54,866 nucleotides of DNA, from assembly GCA_905182325.1 (NCBI GenBank), contig CAJJBD010000030.1, forward strand, positions 1 to 54,866, read 5' to 3'. This document shows positions 29,341 to 38,596 of the stretch, one piece after another. The notes under the pieces are model-generated. The model did not search any database, was not told the DNA's origin, and saw nothing but the letters and a program-made list of their open reading frames with translations. The translations under genes and the position numbers were made by a program. Every line of letters starts with the position of its first letter. The stretch's first letter is position 1. Source of the DNA: an uncultured Planktomarina sp. (lineage in GTDB: Bacteria > Pseudomonadota > Alphaproteobacteria > Rhodobacterales > Rhodobacteraceae).

Positions 29341-29462
29341 TGTTGATTTAAGATGAAGTAACCCAAAGGCAAGCAAAGGTAGTTTAGAGCCTATTTTTGT
29401 TTAAATTCGAGATTTTTTGATTTATGGCGGTGAGCTATAAAAGTAACTTTAGGTTGTAAATT

Positions 29463-29837
29463 TTAACTTTTATTTAATTCTGAAGATACCGAATTAATCA
29501 TTTCAGACAGCTCTACAACTGCCTCAGAGATTTCTTTTTGCTGCTTTTGAAGCCCCACAAGTTTCCCTTGAGCGATTGGAATCCAAGCTTGCATCTGAGC
29601 TTCGTTCCCCTCCTTATCGTATATCATTAGCCACTGTCGCAATTCTTCGAGGCTAAAGCCGAACCGTCTGCCGCGCATGATTAAGGTCATCCGCGCAACA
29701 TCTCGCGAACTATAAAACCTTGACCGACCTTCACGCTGTGGTTGCAATAGTTCTATGTATTCATAGTATCGCAAGGTCCTAGGAGTTACGTCAAAGTGCG
29801 CACACATTTGTTTAAAAGATAATTGTTTTTTATCCAT
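29463..29837 (-). CDS. MerR-family regulator (second paralogue)
   Basis: A 124-residue MerR protein closely related to its neighbour at 28871 (FDVTPRTLRYYEYIELL; RFYSSRDVARMTLIMRGRRFGFSLEELRQWL, then a coiled coil). GGGGGATAC precedes the ATG. The pair lies in the same direction with a 193-base gap between, so this gene may have its own promoter (see 29866). It may act on the same beta-oxidation genes or on the divergent thioesterase genes; sequence does not decide. Confidence 0.87.
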   Translation of the reverse strand: MDKKQLSFKQMCAHFDVTPRTLRYYEYIELLQPQREGRSRFYSSRDVARMTLIMRGRRFGFSLEELRQWLMIYDKEGNEAQMQAWIPIAQGKLVGLQKQQKEISEAVVELSEMINSVSSELNKS

Positions 29838-29865
29838 GTATCCCCCAATTAAAATAGTATTACTC

Positions 29866-29881
29866 TTGGCGTGAGGGTCAA
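29866..29881. promoter_or_regulatory. Candidate MerR-type promoter/operator for the second MerR gene
   Basis: On the minus strand, TTGACC is followed by a 19-base spacer and TATTTT, the long spacing typical of MerR-controlled promoters. The spacer start (TTGACCCTCACGCCAA) is an imperfect palindrome, weaker than the one at 29325 (four mismatches to it). Confidence 0.45.
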
Positions 29882-29900
29882 GGTCTCACTGTGGGAATTT

Positions 29901-29956
29901 TGGTATAATATAGTCAATCTGATACCCAGCAGTGGGTATGGAAATCGTCAGATTGA
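29901..29956 (+). promoter_or_regulatory. Extended -10 promoter and nested inverted repeat upstream of the thioesterase operon
   Basis: TGGTATAAT at 29901-29909 is an extended -10 box on the plus strand. It is followed by TCAATCTGA (29914-29922), a TACCC/GGGTA inner stem (29923-29938) and TCAGATTGA (29948-29956). The outer arms pair perfectly. A transcript from here would carry this hairpin at its 5' end, about 195 bases before the first thioesterase. It could instead be a DNA operator. Confidence 0.45.
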
Positions 29957-30109
29957 TACAAGCTACTGTAATGGCGCCGCATATTTAGGACAATTTAGAC
30001 TGAGGATGGTGGTTCCTTTTTAACTCCAGATCGCTTCGACAATTAAGAATAGTTTGTAAGAAAAATAAATCACTTGGAATCCTAAAGCATAGGCCCAATA
30101 ACCAAGACT

Positions 30110-30538
30110 ATGAATGAACAAGTTTTGAGCCAAGCCCGCCAATTTATTGAGGCAATCCCGCACTCGCGTAGGATGGGTATGCGAATTGTGGAAATTGGCG
30201 ATGGTACAGCGGTTATTGAAATGCCCTACGATCCCGTCTTAATAGGTGATCCTGTCACAAAGGTTCTCCACGGCGGCGCTGTGTCTGCGCTTATGGATAC
30301 CGCAAGTGGTGCCTCTGTTGTTTCGCATCCCTCAGCAGGGGTGGGCACAGCCACCCTTGGCCTTAGAATTGACTATATGCGTCCAGCCACTCCTGGGCAG
30401 GCAATAACTGCTACAGCTGAATGCTATCATGTTACCCGGACAGTCGCGTTTGTGCGTGCCACCGCCTGTGATGCAGATACGGAGCGTCCAGTTGCGACTG
30501 CCACTGGAACTTTTACTGTTCCCAAGGCGACAAAATGA
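30110..30538 (+). CDS. PaaI-family hotdog thioesterase
   Basis: A 142-residue hotdog-fold acyl-CoA thioesterase: the signature is VLHGGAVSALMDTASGASVV with the catalytic-type Asp, followed by GLRIDYMRPATPGQ and VRATACDADTERPVATATGTF. Members cleave medium-chain or aryl-CoA esters. The stop overlaps the next thioesterase start as ATGA. The three-gene operon ends with a MATE pump. Confidence 0.88.
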   Translation: MNEQVLSQARQFIEAIPHSRRMGMRIVEIGDGTAVIEMPYDPVLIGDPVTKVLHGGAVSALMDTASGASVVSHPSAGVGTATLGLRIDYMRPATPGQAITATAECYHVTRTVAFVRATACDADTERPVATATGTFTVPKATK

Positions 30539-31035
30539 AAAAGCCTGAACCAGTTACTCAGGTAAAACGTAGACGAGACCTGGCTCTGAGTGTCATCGTC
30601 AATCAAGTCCCATACATCGATTTTCTTGGTGTAACCTTTGACAGGCATGGCGATGAGCTAACTGCAACTATGAGGTTCCATGAAAACTTAATTGGAAATC
30701 CTGAACTGCCTGCACTGCATGGTGGAGCAACAGCAGCCTTCTTAGAAATTACCGCAATTGTTGGATTGGCATGGGCATCACTTTGGGATGAAACCGAAAC
30801 GGAGCACTTAAATGTTGCATCAGTACAGACTGGTGAATTAGCTCTACCTAAAACTATTGACTTTACAGTGGATTACCTTCGGTCAGGTCTTCCACGTGAT
30901 GCGTACGCTCGCGCCAGAGTTAATCGTTCAGGGCGGCGGTATGCCTCGGTCCATGTGGAGGGCTGGCAGGACAATCGAGACCGGCTATTTGCACAGGCGT
31001 CTGGCCATTTTCTGATGCCACAACGTGATGGCTGA
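30535..31035 (+). CDS. PaaI-family hotdog thioesterase (second)
   Basis: A 166-residue relative of the preceding protein: ALHGGATAAFLEITAIVGLAWA is the hotdog signature, but the usual Asp of the helix is replaced by Glu (FLEIT), and FTVDYLRSGLPRDAYARARV is the later strand. The two may form a hetero-oligomer, since adjacent hotdog genes often do; that is inference. Starts in an ATGA overlap and overlaps the MATE gene by eight bases. Confidence 0.82.
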   Translation: MKKPEPVTQVKRRRDLALSVIVNQVPYIDFLGVTFDRHGDELTATMRFHENLIGNPELPALHGGATAAFLEITAIVGLAWASLWDETETEHLNVASVQTGELALPKTIDFTVDYLRSGLPRDAYARARVNRSGRRYASVHVEGWQDNRDRLFAQASGHFLMPQRDG

Positions 31036-32362
31036 GCAAACCCATGTGATAACACACCGCAGGGTTCTGACTATTGCATTCCCAATTGTAATATCTAATG
31101 CGTCTGTGCCTATTCTAGGTGCCGTGGATACTGGCGTTATTGGTCAGCTGGGACTGGCCGCTCCAATCGGTGCAGTTGGCATTGGAGCTATTATTCTCGG
31201 AGCACTGTATTGGATTTTTGGATTTTTGCGGATGGGAACTGTGGGCCTTACTAGCCAGGCTCTAGGTGCCAAAGATCACAGCGAAGTGGCAGCTCTATTT
31301 TTTCGTGTGACTGGTATTGGATTGATAGCTGGTGTTGGTTTTATTGTGCTTCAGTGGCCACTTTTTGCTGCTGCCTTTTGGGTTTCTCCAGCATCTGGTG
31401 AAGTTGAAACACTTGCGCGTGAATACATGAGCATCCGTGTTTGGTCAGCACCAGCTGCAATTGCTATTTATGGACTTAGTGGCTGGCTAATAGCGCAGGA
31501 ACGCACTGGCGCCGTATTAGCCATTCAATTATTAATGAATTTAGGCAATATAATTTTAGATGTTTGGTTTGTGCTCGGTCTTGGTCTTGGTGTCGAAGGT
31601 GTAGCCATAGCCACTTTAATTGCAGAATGGTTTGGGCTCGCGCTGGGATTATATCTTTGCCGCTCAGTTTTTATTGGCTTTGTTTGGACACTGTGGCCAC
31701 AAATTATAGATCAAAGTCGTCTCGTCCGGATGACGCAGGTCAACGCAGATATTTTAATCCGTTCAGTTTTATTGCAAATTGGGTTTCTAAGTTTTTTATT
31801 TTTTGGTGCAGATTTGGGTGACGTAACTCTTGCAGCAAACCAAGTTCTACTCCAATTTGTATATATGGCGTCTCACGGAATGGATGGGTTTGTTTTTGCG
31901 GCTGAGGCACTGGTTGGTCAGGCAGTGGGAGCAAGAGCTTTGGCAGATCTTCGACGGGCAGCATCAATTACGGCTGTGTGGACATTTAGTGCAGGTGTCA
32001 TAATTGCATTGGCGGTTTGGTTTTTTGGACCATTTTTTATCGACCTAATGGCTAAAGATGAAAATGTGCAGGCTGCCGCAAGACTTTATATTTCGCACGT
32101 TGCATTGGTACCAATCTTGGGCGCAATGGCCTGGATTCTGGATGGGGTGTTTATAGGCGCTACTCGGACAGCAGATATGCGTAACATGATGATTATATCA
32201 TTTGTAGGTTACTGCATTTTTATACTGCTGCTATTGCCTCTATTTGGTAACAACGGGCTCTGGATGGCAATGAATGGATTTTTTATTTTGCGTGGCCTGA
32301 CCTTGGCTTTTAGGTATCCAGCATTGGAGCGTTCAGTAACAAATACATACTTAAAGTTATAA
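31028..32362 (+). CDS. MATE-family efflux transporter
   Basis: About 444 residues with twelve hydrophobic helices and the MATE/DinF pattern: PILGAVDTGVIGQLG near the start, LYWIFGFLRMGTVGLTSQALGAKD, and DGFVFAAEALVGQAVGARAL in the second half. Exports organic cations or drugs by Na+ or H+ antiport. It may start at the ATG at 31028 or the GTG at 31025. Translation is coupled to the thioesterase. Its stop codon shares a TTATAA palindrome with the convergent pyrD stop. Confidence 0.9.
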   Translation: MAEQTHVITHRRVLTIAFPIVISNASVPILGAVDTGVIGQLGLAAPIGAVGIGAIILGALYWIFGFLRMGTVGLTSQALGAKDHSEVAALFFRVTGIGLIAGVGFIVLQWPLFAAAFWVSPASGEVETLAREYMSIRVWSAPAAIAIYGLSGWLIAQERTGAVLAIQLLMNLGNIILDVWFVLGLGLGVEGVAIATLIAEWFGLALGLYLCRSVFIGFVWTLWPQIIDQSRLVRMTQVNADILIRSVLLQIGFLSFLFFGADLGDVTLAANQVLLQFVYMASHGMDGFVFAAEALVGQAVGARALADLRRAASITAVWTFSAGVIIALAVWFFGPFFIDLMAKDENVQAAARLYISHVALVPILGAMAWILDGVFIGATRTADMRNMMIISFVGYCIFILLLLPLFGNNGLWMAMNGFFILRGLTLAFRYPALERSVTNTYLKL

Positions 32363-33418
32363 CCACTTCTCAGCGCTGACACCCACAGCTTCATTGAGCT
32401 TTGCAAAGCCATCTGCGACTAGAATTTGGTGTAAGTCATTCGTTATTTTAGGTATGAGCGACAGACCTCCATAGATAAGTGCAGAATAGAGTTGCACCGC
32501 GCTGGCCCCTGCTCGAATTTTTTCATATGCATCCGCGCCAGAACTTACGCCACCAACGCCTATCAAATCAATTTGGCCTTTGGTGGCGCTCTGCATCTGG
32601 GCTAAAATCCTTGTCGACTTTTCAAACAAGGGGCGACCAGACAAGCCCCCAGATTGATTTCGATGAGGGGATGAGAGGTTGTCTCGGTCTACAGTTGTGT
32701 TTGTACAAATGATGGCGGACAGGCCCACGTCCAAGGCAATATCAGCAATATCCTGAATTTCTGTTTCGTTAAGGTCAGGTGAAATTTTTAAAAAAATTGG
32801 GACCTTTTTATTTAGTGTCTCATTGGCTGAATTTACCCTGCCAAGTAAGTCTTCTAATGCATCCTTACTCTGTAAATCTCGCAGGCTTTTTGTGTTTGGG
32901 GATGATACATTAACTGTCGCAAAATCAATATGCGCTGAGGCTGTTGTTAGGACGTGGCCAAAATCATCAGCCCGCTGTTGACTATCTTTATTCGCACCTA
33001 AATTTAGGCCCCTTGGAATGTTGGTGGTAGTACGACATAGACGCTTTGTAATTGCGTCAATCCCCTGGTTGTTAAACCCAAATCTGTTTATGACAGCATT
33101 ATCCTCTGGGAGGCGGTAGAGACGGGGCTTTCCGCTACCTTCTTGTGGGCGTGGCGTGGCGGCTCCAACTTCTAAGAAACCAAAGCCTGCCCTAGACAGA
33201 GGGCTCAAAGCCTCGGCATTTTTATCATAGCCAGCTGCTAACCCTATAGGATTAAGTAAGGGTATTCCACCAATTTCTGTTGTTAGTTGGGGGCTAGTCA
33301 TTGGTCGCCCATGAAGGGGCGCTAATCCCAGTTTGAGCGCCTGAATAGATACGGCATGTGCGCGCTCTGGGTCCAGATTGTGAAGCAGTCTAAGCCCAAG
33401 TCGTTCAATCAAACTCAT
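32357..33418 (-). CDS. pyrD: Dihydroorotate dehydrogenase (quinone, class 2)
   Basis: Membrane-associated flavoprotein of pyrimidine synthesis that oxidises dihydroorotate with quinone. The 353-residue protein has the class 2 N-terminal helix (LLHNLDPERAHAVSIQALKLGL), NPIGLAAGYDKNAEAL, FLEVGAATPRPQEGSGKPRLYRL, NRFGFNNQG, VNVSSPNTKSLRDLQ with the catalytic Ser and GVGGVSSGADAYEKIRAGASAVQLYSAL. It overlaps the DUF952 gene by four bases (ATGA). Confidence 0.96.
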   Translation of the reverse strand: MSLIERLGLRLLHNLDPERAHAVSIQALKLGLAPLHGRPMTSPQLTTEIGGIPLLNPIGLAAGYDKNAEALSPLSRAGFGFLEVGAATPRPQEGSGKPRLYRLPEDNAVINRFGFNNQGIDAITKRLCRTTTNIPRGLNLGANKDSQQRADDFGHVLTTASAHIDFATVNVSSPNTKSLRDLQSKDALEDLLGRVNSANETLNKKVPIFLKISPDLNETEIQDIADIALDVGLSAIICTNTTVDRDNLSSPHRNQSGGLSGRPLFEKSTRILAQMQSATKGQIDLIGVGGVSSGADAYEKIRAGASAVQLYSALIYGGLSLIPKITNDLHQILVADGFAKLNEAVGVSAEKWL

Positions 33419-33753
33419 TTCATTGGATCTGGAAACTTATGGCGTCCTTGGGTGAGTGGCAGTGGGAGGCACCATTTGACATCGTCGACTTTTAACTGAT
33501 CATAAAGATGTGGAAATTTTGCTCCTCCCCTGGACACTTCCCATTTCAAATTCGTTCCCAATCCCTCTGTCTCAATTGCAGCAACGTGAAGACCTTCCAC
33601 ACCAGTAAAGTGTTTGTCAGCAGTTTCCTGTGCCTGAGATGCTGTGGAGAAGTGGATGTATCCATCAGCTAGATCAATTGGTGCGCCTGCGGTCCTGCCT
33701 GCGGTTTGAAGCAGCTCCCATTCTTCGGAGCGAAAAATTTTATAAATAAGCAT
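33415..33753 (-). CDS. DUF952 family protein
   Basis: A 112-residue protein beginning LIYKIFRSEEWELLQ, then DLADGYIHFSTASQAQETADKHF and KWEVSRGGAKFPHLYDQL, the DUF952 pattern. Function is unknown; the family occurs widely and often precedes pyrD in alphaproteobacteria. I chose the ATG at 33753, because the family begins MLIYKI; an ATG five codons upstream (33768) is the alternative. Coupled to pyrD by an ATGA overlap. Confidence 0.88.
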   Translation of the reverse strand: MLIYKIFRSEEWELLQTAGRTAGAPIDLADGYIHFSTASQAQETADKHFTGVEGLHVAAIETEGLGTNLKWEVSRGGAKFPHLYDQLKVDDVKWCLPLPLTQGRHKFPDPMK

Positions 33754-33895
33754 ATCTATGATGTGCATTGCTCAGGCAAAATCGTCAACTGTCGAATTGT
33801 TTGAAAATGTTTTGACCAACTGAATTCAGTAACTGAATTGACTCGACTCAGAAGATATGGGTCGATGTGGTATCTTAAACCTTGGGAGGAACCAG

Positions 33896-35470
33896 ATGTT
33901 TACGCGCCTTTTGACCAGTGCAGCCATATTGGCAATCAGCACTACCGCTGCCGTCGCTGATTATAACCTGACAATTTTACACACAAATGATTTCCACGCC
34001 CGATTTGAGCCTATCTCAAAGTATGACAGTTCTTGTGGTGAGGAAGATAACGCTGAAGGCAAATGTTTTGGTGGTTCCGCAAGATTAGCCACGGCGATTA
34101 ATGATGCCCGAGCTAGGTCCGGAAATTCAATCTTGGTAGACGGTGGGGACCAGTTTCAGGGGAGCCTGTTTTATACCTACTATAAAGGTAAACTTGCAGC
34201 TGAAATGATGAATAAAATGGGTTACACGGCAATGACCGTTGGTAACCATGAATTTGATGATGGGCCAGAGGTATTAAAAGGTTTTGCTGATGCGGTAAAC
34301 TTCCCTGTCCTGATGTCAAACGCAGATTTAACCCGTGAAAATTTGTTGAAAAATATAATAAAAAAGTCAGTGGTAATTGAGCAGAATGGCGAAAGAATTG
34401 GCCTGATTGGCCTAACGCCCACAGATACAGATGAATTGGCCAGCCCAGGCCCAAACGTTTTATTTTCAGATCCCATTGCTGCGGTGCAAGGTGAGGTTGA
34501 TAAATTAACTGCTATGGGCGTAAATAAGATTATAGTACTTTCACACTCAACCTATCAGGTTGATCAAGCTATTGCTGCGAAGACAACAGGGGTTGATGTG
34601 ATTGTAGGGGGGCATTCCAACACATTGCTTTCGAATACAAACGAACGTGCTGAGGGACCTTATCCAACAATGGTTAAGAATACGGCAATTGTTCAGGCTT
34701 ATGCCTATGGAAAATTCTTAGGCGAGCTCAACGTTACATTCGATGACGATGGTAACATCATGCAGGCAGTGGGTGAGCCACTGGTTATGGATAATACTGT
34801 CAACGAAGATGCTGCTACAAAATCCCGAATTGCCGAAGCGGCTATTCCTCTGGGAAATATTCGGGCCAAAGTGGTAGCAAATTCATCAGCTATTATTCAG
34901 GGTGAACGTGACGTGTGTCGTATTCAGGAATGTGAGATGGGTAATCTAGTTGCAGACGCTATGCTTGATAATGTGGCGGATCAAGGTGTCACGATTGCCA
35001 TCGCAAACTCTGGTGGATTGCGTGCAAGCATTGACGCTGGAGAGGTTACAATGGGAGAAGTACTAACAGTGTTACCCTTCTCGAATACTTTAGCAACATT
35101 TGAGATTTCTGGCCAAGTGGTTATCGATGCCCTTGAAAATGGTGTAAGCCAGGTTGAGGACGTTAAAGGTCGGTTCCCACAAGTTGCTGGGCTCCGGTTT
35201 ATTTGGGACCCGTCTATTGCTCCCAATGAGGGCCGCATTGTCGAGGTATTAGTAGCCAAGGGTAACGGATTTGTGCCTATTGATCCTGCCGCCAATTATA
35301 TGGTTGTGTCTAACAATTATGTTCGCACTGGTGGGGATGGTTATAAGATGTTCAGATCAGCTCAAAATGCCTATGACTATGGACCGGGTCTAGAAGTTGT
35401 GTTGGCTGACTATATGGCGTCACAAGGGTCTTATGTGCCTTACCTTGATGGCCGCATTGCCCAAAAATAA
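33896..35470 (+). CDS. Periplasmic 5'-nucleotidase (UshA family)
   Basis: A secreted two-domain phosphohydrolase that splits extracellular nucleotides, releasing phosphate and nucleosides. Start at the ATG at 33896 (site GGGAGGA upstream). Signal peptide: basic MFTRLL, hydrophobic core, cleavage after AVA. Metal motifs: LHTNDFHA, VDGGDQFQG, VGNHEFDDG, LSHST, VGGHSNTLL. The C-terminal 5'-nucleotidase domain (~340-520) contains IANSGGLRASIDAGE and NYVRTGGDGY. 524 residues. Pairs functionally with the nucleoside salvage operon at 14540. A terminator follows. Confidence 0.92.
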   Translation: MFTRLLTSAAILAISTTAAVADYNLTILHTNDFHARFEPISKYDSSCGEEDNAEGKCFGGSARLATAINDARARSGNSILVDGGDQFQGSLFYTYYKGKLAAEMMNKMGYTAMTVGNHEFDDGPEVLKGFADAVNFPVLMSNADLTRENLLKNIIKKSVVIEQNGERIGLIGLTPTDTDELASPGPNVLFSDPIAAVQGEVDKLTAMGVNKIIVLSHSTYQVDQAIAAKTTGVDVIVGGHSNTLLSNTNERAEGPYPTMVKNTAIVQAYAYGKFLGELNVTFDDDGNIMQAVGEPLVMDNTVNEDAATKSRIAEAAIPLGNIRAKVVANSSAIIQGERDVCRIQECEMGNLVADAMLDNVADQGVTIAIANSGGLRASIDAGEVTMGEVLTVLPFSNTLATFEISGQVVIDALENGVSQVEDVKGRFPQVAGLRFIWDPSIAPNEGRIVEVLVAKGNGFVPIDPAANYMVVSNNYVRTGGDGYKMFRSAQNAYDYGPGLEVVLADYMASQGSYVPYLDGRIAQK

Positions 35471-35515
35471 CTTGTAAGTAACAACTTATGCTTAGTTTAC
35501 TGAGTACTGGTTACT

Positions 35516-35545
35516 AACCGTCCCCTTTGGGGACGGTTTTATTTT
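35516..35545 (+). terminator. Rho-independent terminator after the 5'-nucleotidase gene
   Basis: AACCGTCCCC-TTT-GGGGACGGTT forms a perfect 10-bp stem with a three-base loop, followed by a T-rich tract (TTATTTT). Confidence 0.93.
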
Positions 35546-35843
35546 GATGGAAGGTATGTGTGAATTAATGTTAACTAAATTTACAATTATAAAATTTTAT
35601 CAATGGGTTAGTAGGGCTAGCTTGGTTCATTTATTTAAAAAATGACCTATCAAAAAGAAAAAGCCACTATAAATAGCAGCCAGTTGGGGAGATTTTTCTT
35701 ACTTTATATAACTGAATTAAGGCAATATCAAGTAGCGTCTACTATATGTTGTGGTTTGTATACAACGTAGCCATATCATCTTTTGTATTTTGTGCTTCCG
35801 GCCTTGACCTTAATTTTTGGCTGACATACCCAACGAGCACGGT
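35546..35843. other. Gene-free spacer before tRNA-Gly
   Basis: About 300 AT-rich bases. I find no convincing gene; a 32-codon frame at 35547 has no family support. A TTGACC at 35804 may be the -35 box of the tRNA promoter, with a poor -10 (TACCCA) 17 bases further on. Confidence 0.5.
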
Positions 35844-35917
35844 GCGGGTATGGTGAAATGGTATCATAAGAGCCTTCCAAGCTTAAGGCGCGGGTTCGAT
35901 TCCCGCTACCCGCTCCA
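35844..35917 (+). tRNA. tRNA-Gly (UCC anticodon)
   Basis: 74 nt including an encoded CCA. The acceptor arms GCGGGTA and TACCCGC pair fully; the anticodon loop is CTTCCAA (anticodon TCC), flanked by AGAGC/GCTTA; the T arm is GCGGG-TTCGATT-CCCGC. All structural parts are seen. Confidence 0.96.
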
Positions 35918-35939
35918 ATAAATCTTAGTCACACATTAT

Positions 35940-36452
35940 TCAGCTTTCTCCAAACAAACCACTCCAAACACTTCGGTCCGTTATTATTTTACTATCCTCT
36001 ATTTCTTGTGTGGTAGTCTCATTAATCGTTTGTTTAGATGTCACCTCTTGATGCACTTCTACAATGTTTCCCTCAGGATCATGAAAGAATACCTGATGCC
36101 ACTCTTTAGCAAAGGCAGTGCCGTAGTTTGAATAGTGTATACCCTTACCATCTAACATTGCCATAAAGGCTGCTATGTCGTCGGTCCTGAAAGCTATGTG
36201 GCCACGCTCTACAGGATTAATTATTTCACCGTGCTTGAAGGCGACATCCAAGTTCTTTTCAGCGAGATGCATCTGCATTTTACCATCAGTAGCAAACCTT
36301 ATCTTTCCACTGTAGCCAGTTTCTTTGGTCTCGTCTGGTCTCGGAAAGGATGTGATTGGGATATCGGATAGCCCTAGGGTGTTAATATAGAAGTCGTGAA
36401 GCCGGTCAACATCCTCAGACACAAAATTTATATGGTGAAATTCAAGTTTCAT
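35940..36452 (-). CDS. VOC-family (glyoxalase/dioxygenase-like) protein
   Basis: 170 residues in one VOC unit: LEFHHINFVSEDVDRLHDFYINTLGL, then RGHIAFRTDDIAAF, and HQVFFHDPEGNIVEVHQE with the metal-type Glu. A glyoxalase-like isomerase or a thiol transferase is possible; substrate is unknown. AGGAG precedes the ATG. Last ~30 residues (after VHQE) are a hydrophilic tail. Confidence 0.8.
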   Translation of the reverse strand: MKLEFHHINFVSEDVDRLHDFYINTLGLSDIPITSFPRPDETKETGYSGKIRFATDGKMQMHLAEKNLDVAFKHGEIINPVERGHIAFRTDDIAAFMAMLDGKGIHYSNYGTAFAKEWHQVFFHDPEGNIVEVHQEVTSKQTINETTTQEIEDSKIITDRSVWSGLFGES

Positions 36453-36693
36453 TTTAATCTTTTACTCCTAATCTATCCTCGCTTTGGGAGAAAACTCCCT
36501 TGATGGTAAACTTTATTTATAGGTGTGTGTAGTCTTCAAAATTTGAAAACTTTCTGCTTCTTGTAGATGCTGTGTCTTTAATACCAAGATGTGTCAAATT
36601 AGCGCGCTGGGTTAATCAGTCACAATAATAGCTTTGTCCTCTTGTTGACGAAGTGGCACCGCTGTAAAGCTTATTTGCTAGGAATGCGCGGGC

Positions 36694-38508
36694 ATGGGAG
36701 CCACACCAAATCTAATGGTAGATATTTCAGAAGATCGAGCGTCATCAAAAAAAGTAGGTGTTTTAAAAGCATTGGCGCCCTATTTCGTGCCCTACAAGCT
36801 TTTAGTCATTCTTGCTCTCTTAGCACTTGTTACTACTGCAGCCATTTCCCTTGCCTTACCTGTAGCCGCACGTAGGGTCATCGATGGGTTTAGCGCGGGT
36901 AACTCTGCCTTGCTAAATCAATATTTTTTAGCTGCTGTGGGGATGGCGGCGATTTTTGCGTTGGGCACGGGGTTTCGTTATTACATCGTGACACGACTGG
37001 GTGAGCGTGTGGTTGCAGATCTTCGAAAAGCGATTTTTAGTCGTATGATAGGCATGTCGCCAGCTTATTATGAGAAATTAATGACTGGTGAAGTGTTGAG
37101 TAGGATCACCACCGATACCACTTTAATCTTGTCTGTGATAGGATCGTCCGCGAGTTGGCTGTTGCGAAATATGCTAATGATGTCCGGTGGTCTGGCAATG
37201 ATGCTCTGGACTTCACCAAAGCTCACGGGCCTTGTGCTTCTAATTGTTCCATTAATTCTTGGGCCTATTTTAATATTGGGCCGACGCTTGCGTGGCCTTT
37301 CGCGCGAAAACCAAGACTGGATTGCGGCTTCTTCAGGCAAAGCATCTGAGGGCCTTTTATCGGTCCAAACCGTTCAGGCATTTACTCATGAAGCTCGCAC
37401 GGCGTTCGAATTTTCTGAGGTTACCGAAAAAGCTTTTGATAGTGCAAAGGCAAGGATCAAAGTTCGTGCATTAATCACGATGATTATAATTTTTGTTGTA
37501 TTTTCTGGCGTAATGGCTGTGTTGTGGGTGGGTGCTATCGACGTACGCAGTGGGACCACCTCAGCGGGTGAGTTAGTCCAATTTGTAATTTATGCAACAA
37601 TTGTTGCAAGTTCTACAGCGGCACTTTCAGAGTTATGGGCAGAACTTCAACGCGCTGCCGGCGCAACAGAGCGTTTGGTTGAGTTACTGAATGCAAAAGA
37701 TACAGTCGTGGATCCTGTGGCACCCAAAGCGCCCGTAGTTGGCTCTATCAAGTTTGAGAATGTGAGTTTCTCTTTTCCAAGTCGTCCGGAATTTTCAGCT
37801 CTTAATCAGGTTAGTTTTATTATTAACCCAGGAGAGACAGTTGCTTTGGTAGGCCCATCGGGGGCTGGTAAATCAACTATTATTCAAATGCTGCAGAGAT
37901 TTTTTGATCCACAATTTGGTAGGATTAGTTTTGGTGGGGTGGATTTGTCAGAAATGGATCGAAGTGCATTTCGAAAATTTATGTCCATAGTACCACAAGA
38001 CCCTGTTATATTTGCCAGCTCTGCATATGATAATATTTTGTTTGGTCGACCAGAAGCGGAGCGCAATGAGGTCTTTCAAGCTGCAAAATCTGCGGCTGCA
38101 CATGTTTTCATATCGGAACTACCAGATGGATATGACAGCTTCGTTGGTGAGCGAGGGGTCATGTTGTCTGGAGGGCAAAAACAACGCATTGCTATCGCCC
38201 GCGCAATCTTACGAGATGCTCCTGTCCTTTTGCTCGATGAAGCCACATCGGCACTCGACAGTGAGAGTGAGGCTTTGGTGCAGCAAGCTTTCGAACGCCT
38301 TTCCAAGGATCGAACAACGCTAGTAGTGGCGCATCGTCTGGCGACCGTGAAGAAAGCTGACCGTATCTTGGTAATGGAGCAGGGCCAAATAGTAGCACAG
38401 GGCACACACTCAGAGTTGGTGTCCCAGGGGGGCCTCTATTCTCGGTTGGCTCAACTTCAATTTTCTGATGGCTTCAATTCTGAGAAACAATTCAAGACAA
38501 ACGTTTGA
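36694..38508 (+). CDS. ABC exporter, fused membrane and ATPase domains
   Basis: A 604-residue half-transporter: an N-terminal membrane domain with six helices (~25-330) and a C-terminal ATPase (~355-590) with Walker A GPSGAGKST, signature LSGGQKQR, Walker B LLLDEATSALD, and the H-loop VVAHRLATV. Resembles MsbA-like lipid or multidrug exporters. The start could be the ATG at 36694 or at 36715. Followed after 88 bases by an acyl-CoA ligase gene; a lipid substrate is a guess. Confidence 0.9.
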   Translation: MGATPNLMVDISEDRASSKKVGVLKALAPYFVPYKLLVILALLALVTTAAISLALPVAARRVIDGFSAGNSALLNQYFLAAVGMAAIFALGTGFRYYIVTRLGERVVADLRKAIFSRMIGMSPAYYEKLMTGEVLSRITTDTTLILSVIGSSASWLLRNMLMMSGGLAMMLWTSPKLTGLVLLIVPLILGPILILGRRLRGLSRENQDWIAASSGKASEGLLSVQTVQAFTHEARTAFEFSEVTEKAFDSAKARIKVRALITMIIIFVVFSGVMAVLWVGAIDVRSGTTSAGELVQFVIYATIVASSTAALSELWAELQRAAGATERLVELLNAKDTVVDPVAPKAPVVGSIKFENVSFSFPSRPEFSALNQVSFIINPGETVALVGPSGAGKSTIIQMLQRFFDPQFGRISFGGVDLSEMDRSAFRKFMSIVPQDPVIFASSAYDNILFGRPEAERNEVFQAAKSAAAHVFISELPDGYDSFVGERGVMLSGGQKQRIAIARAILRDAPVLLLDEATSALDSESEALVQQAFERLSKDRTTLVVAHRLATVKKADRILVMEQGQIVAQGTHSELVSQGGLYSRLAQLQFSDGFNSEKQFKTNV

Positions 38509-38596
38509 GCATAAAGCTTGCGAAACTCGTCAAAACTGCCCATCGTATTAAAAACGCCACTGAAAGTGGAATTTGGTTTGGTGATGGGAGAATAAG

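Noticed and set aside
35547..35645. 32-codon frame after the 5'-nucleotidase terminator
   Set aside because: No ribosome site, no family resemblance; AT-rich spacer.
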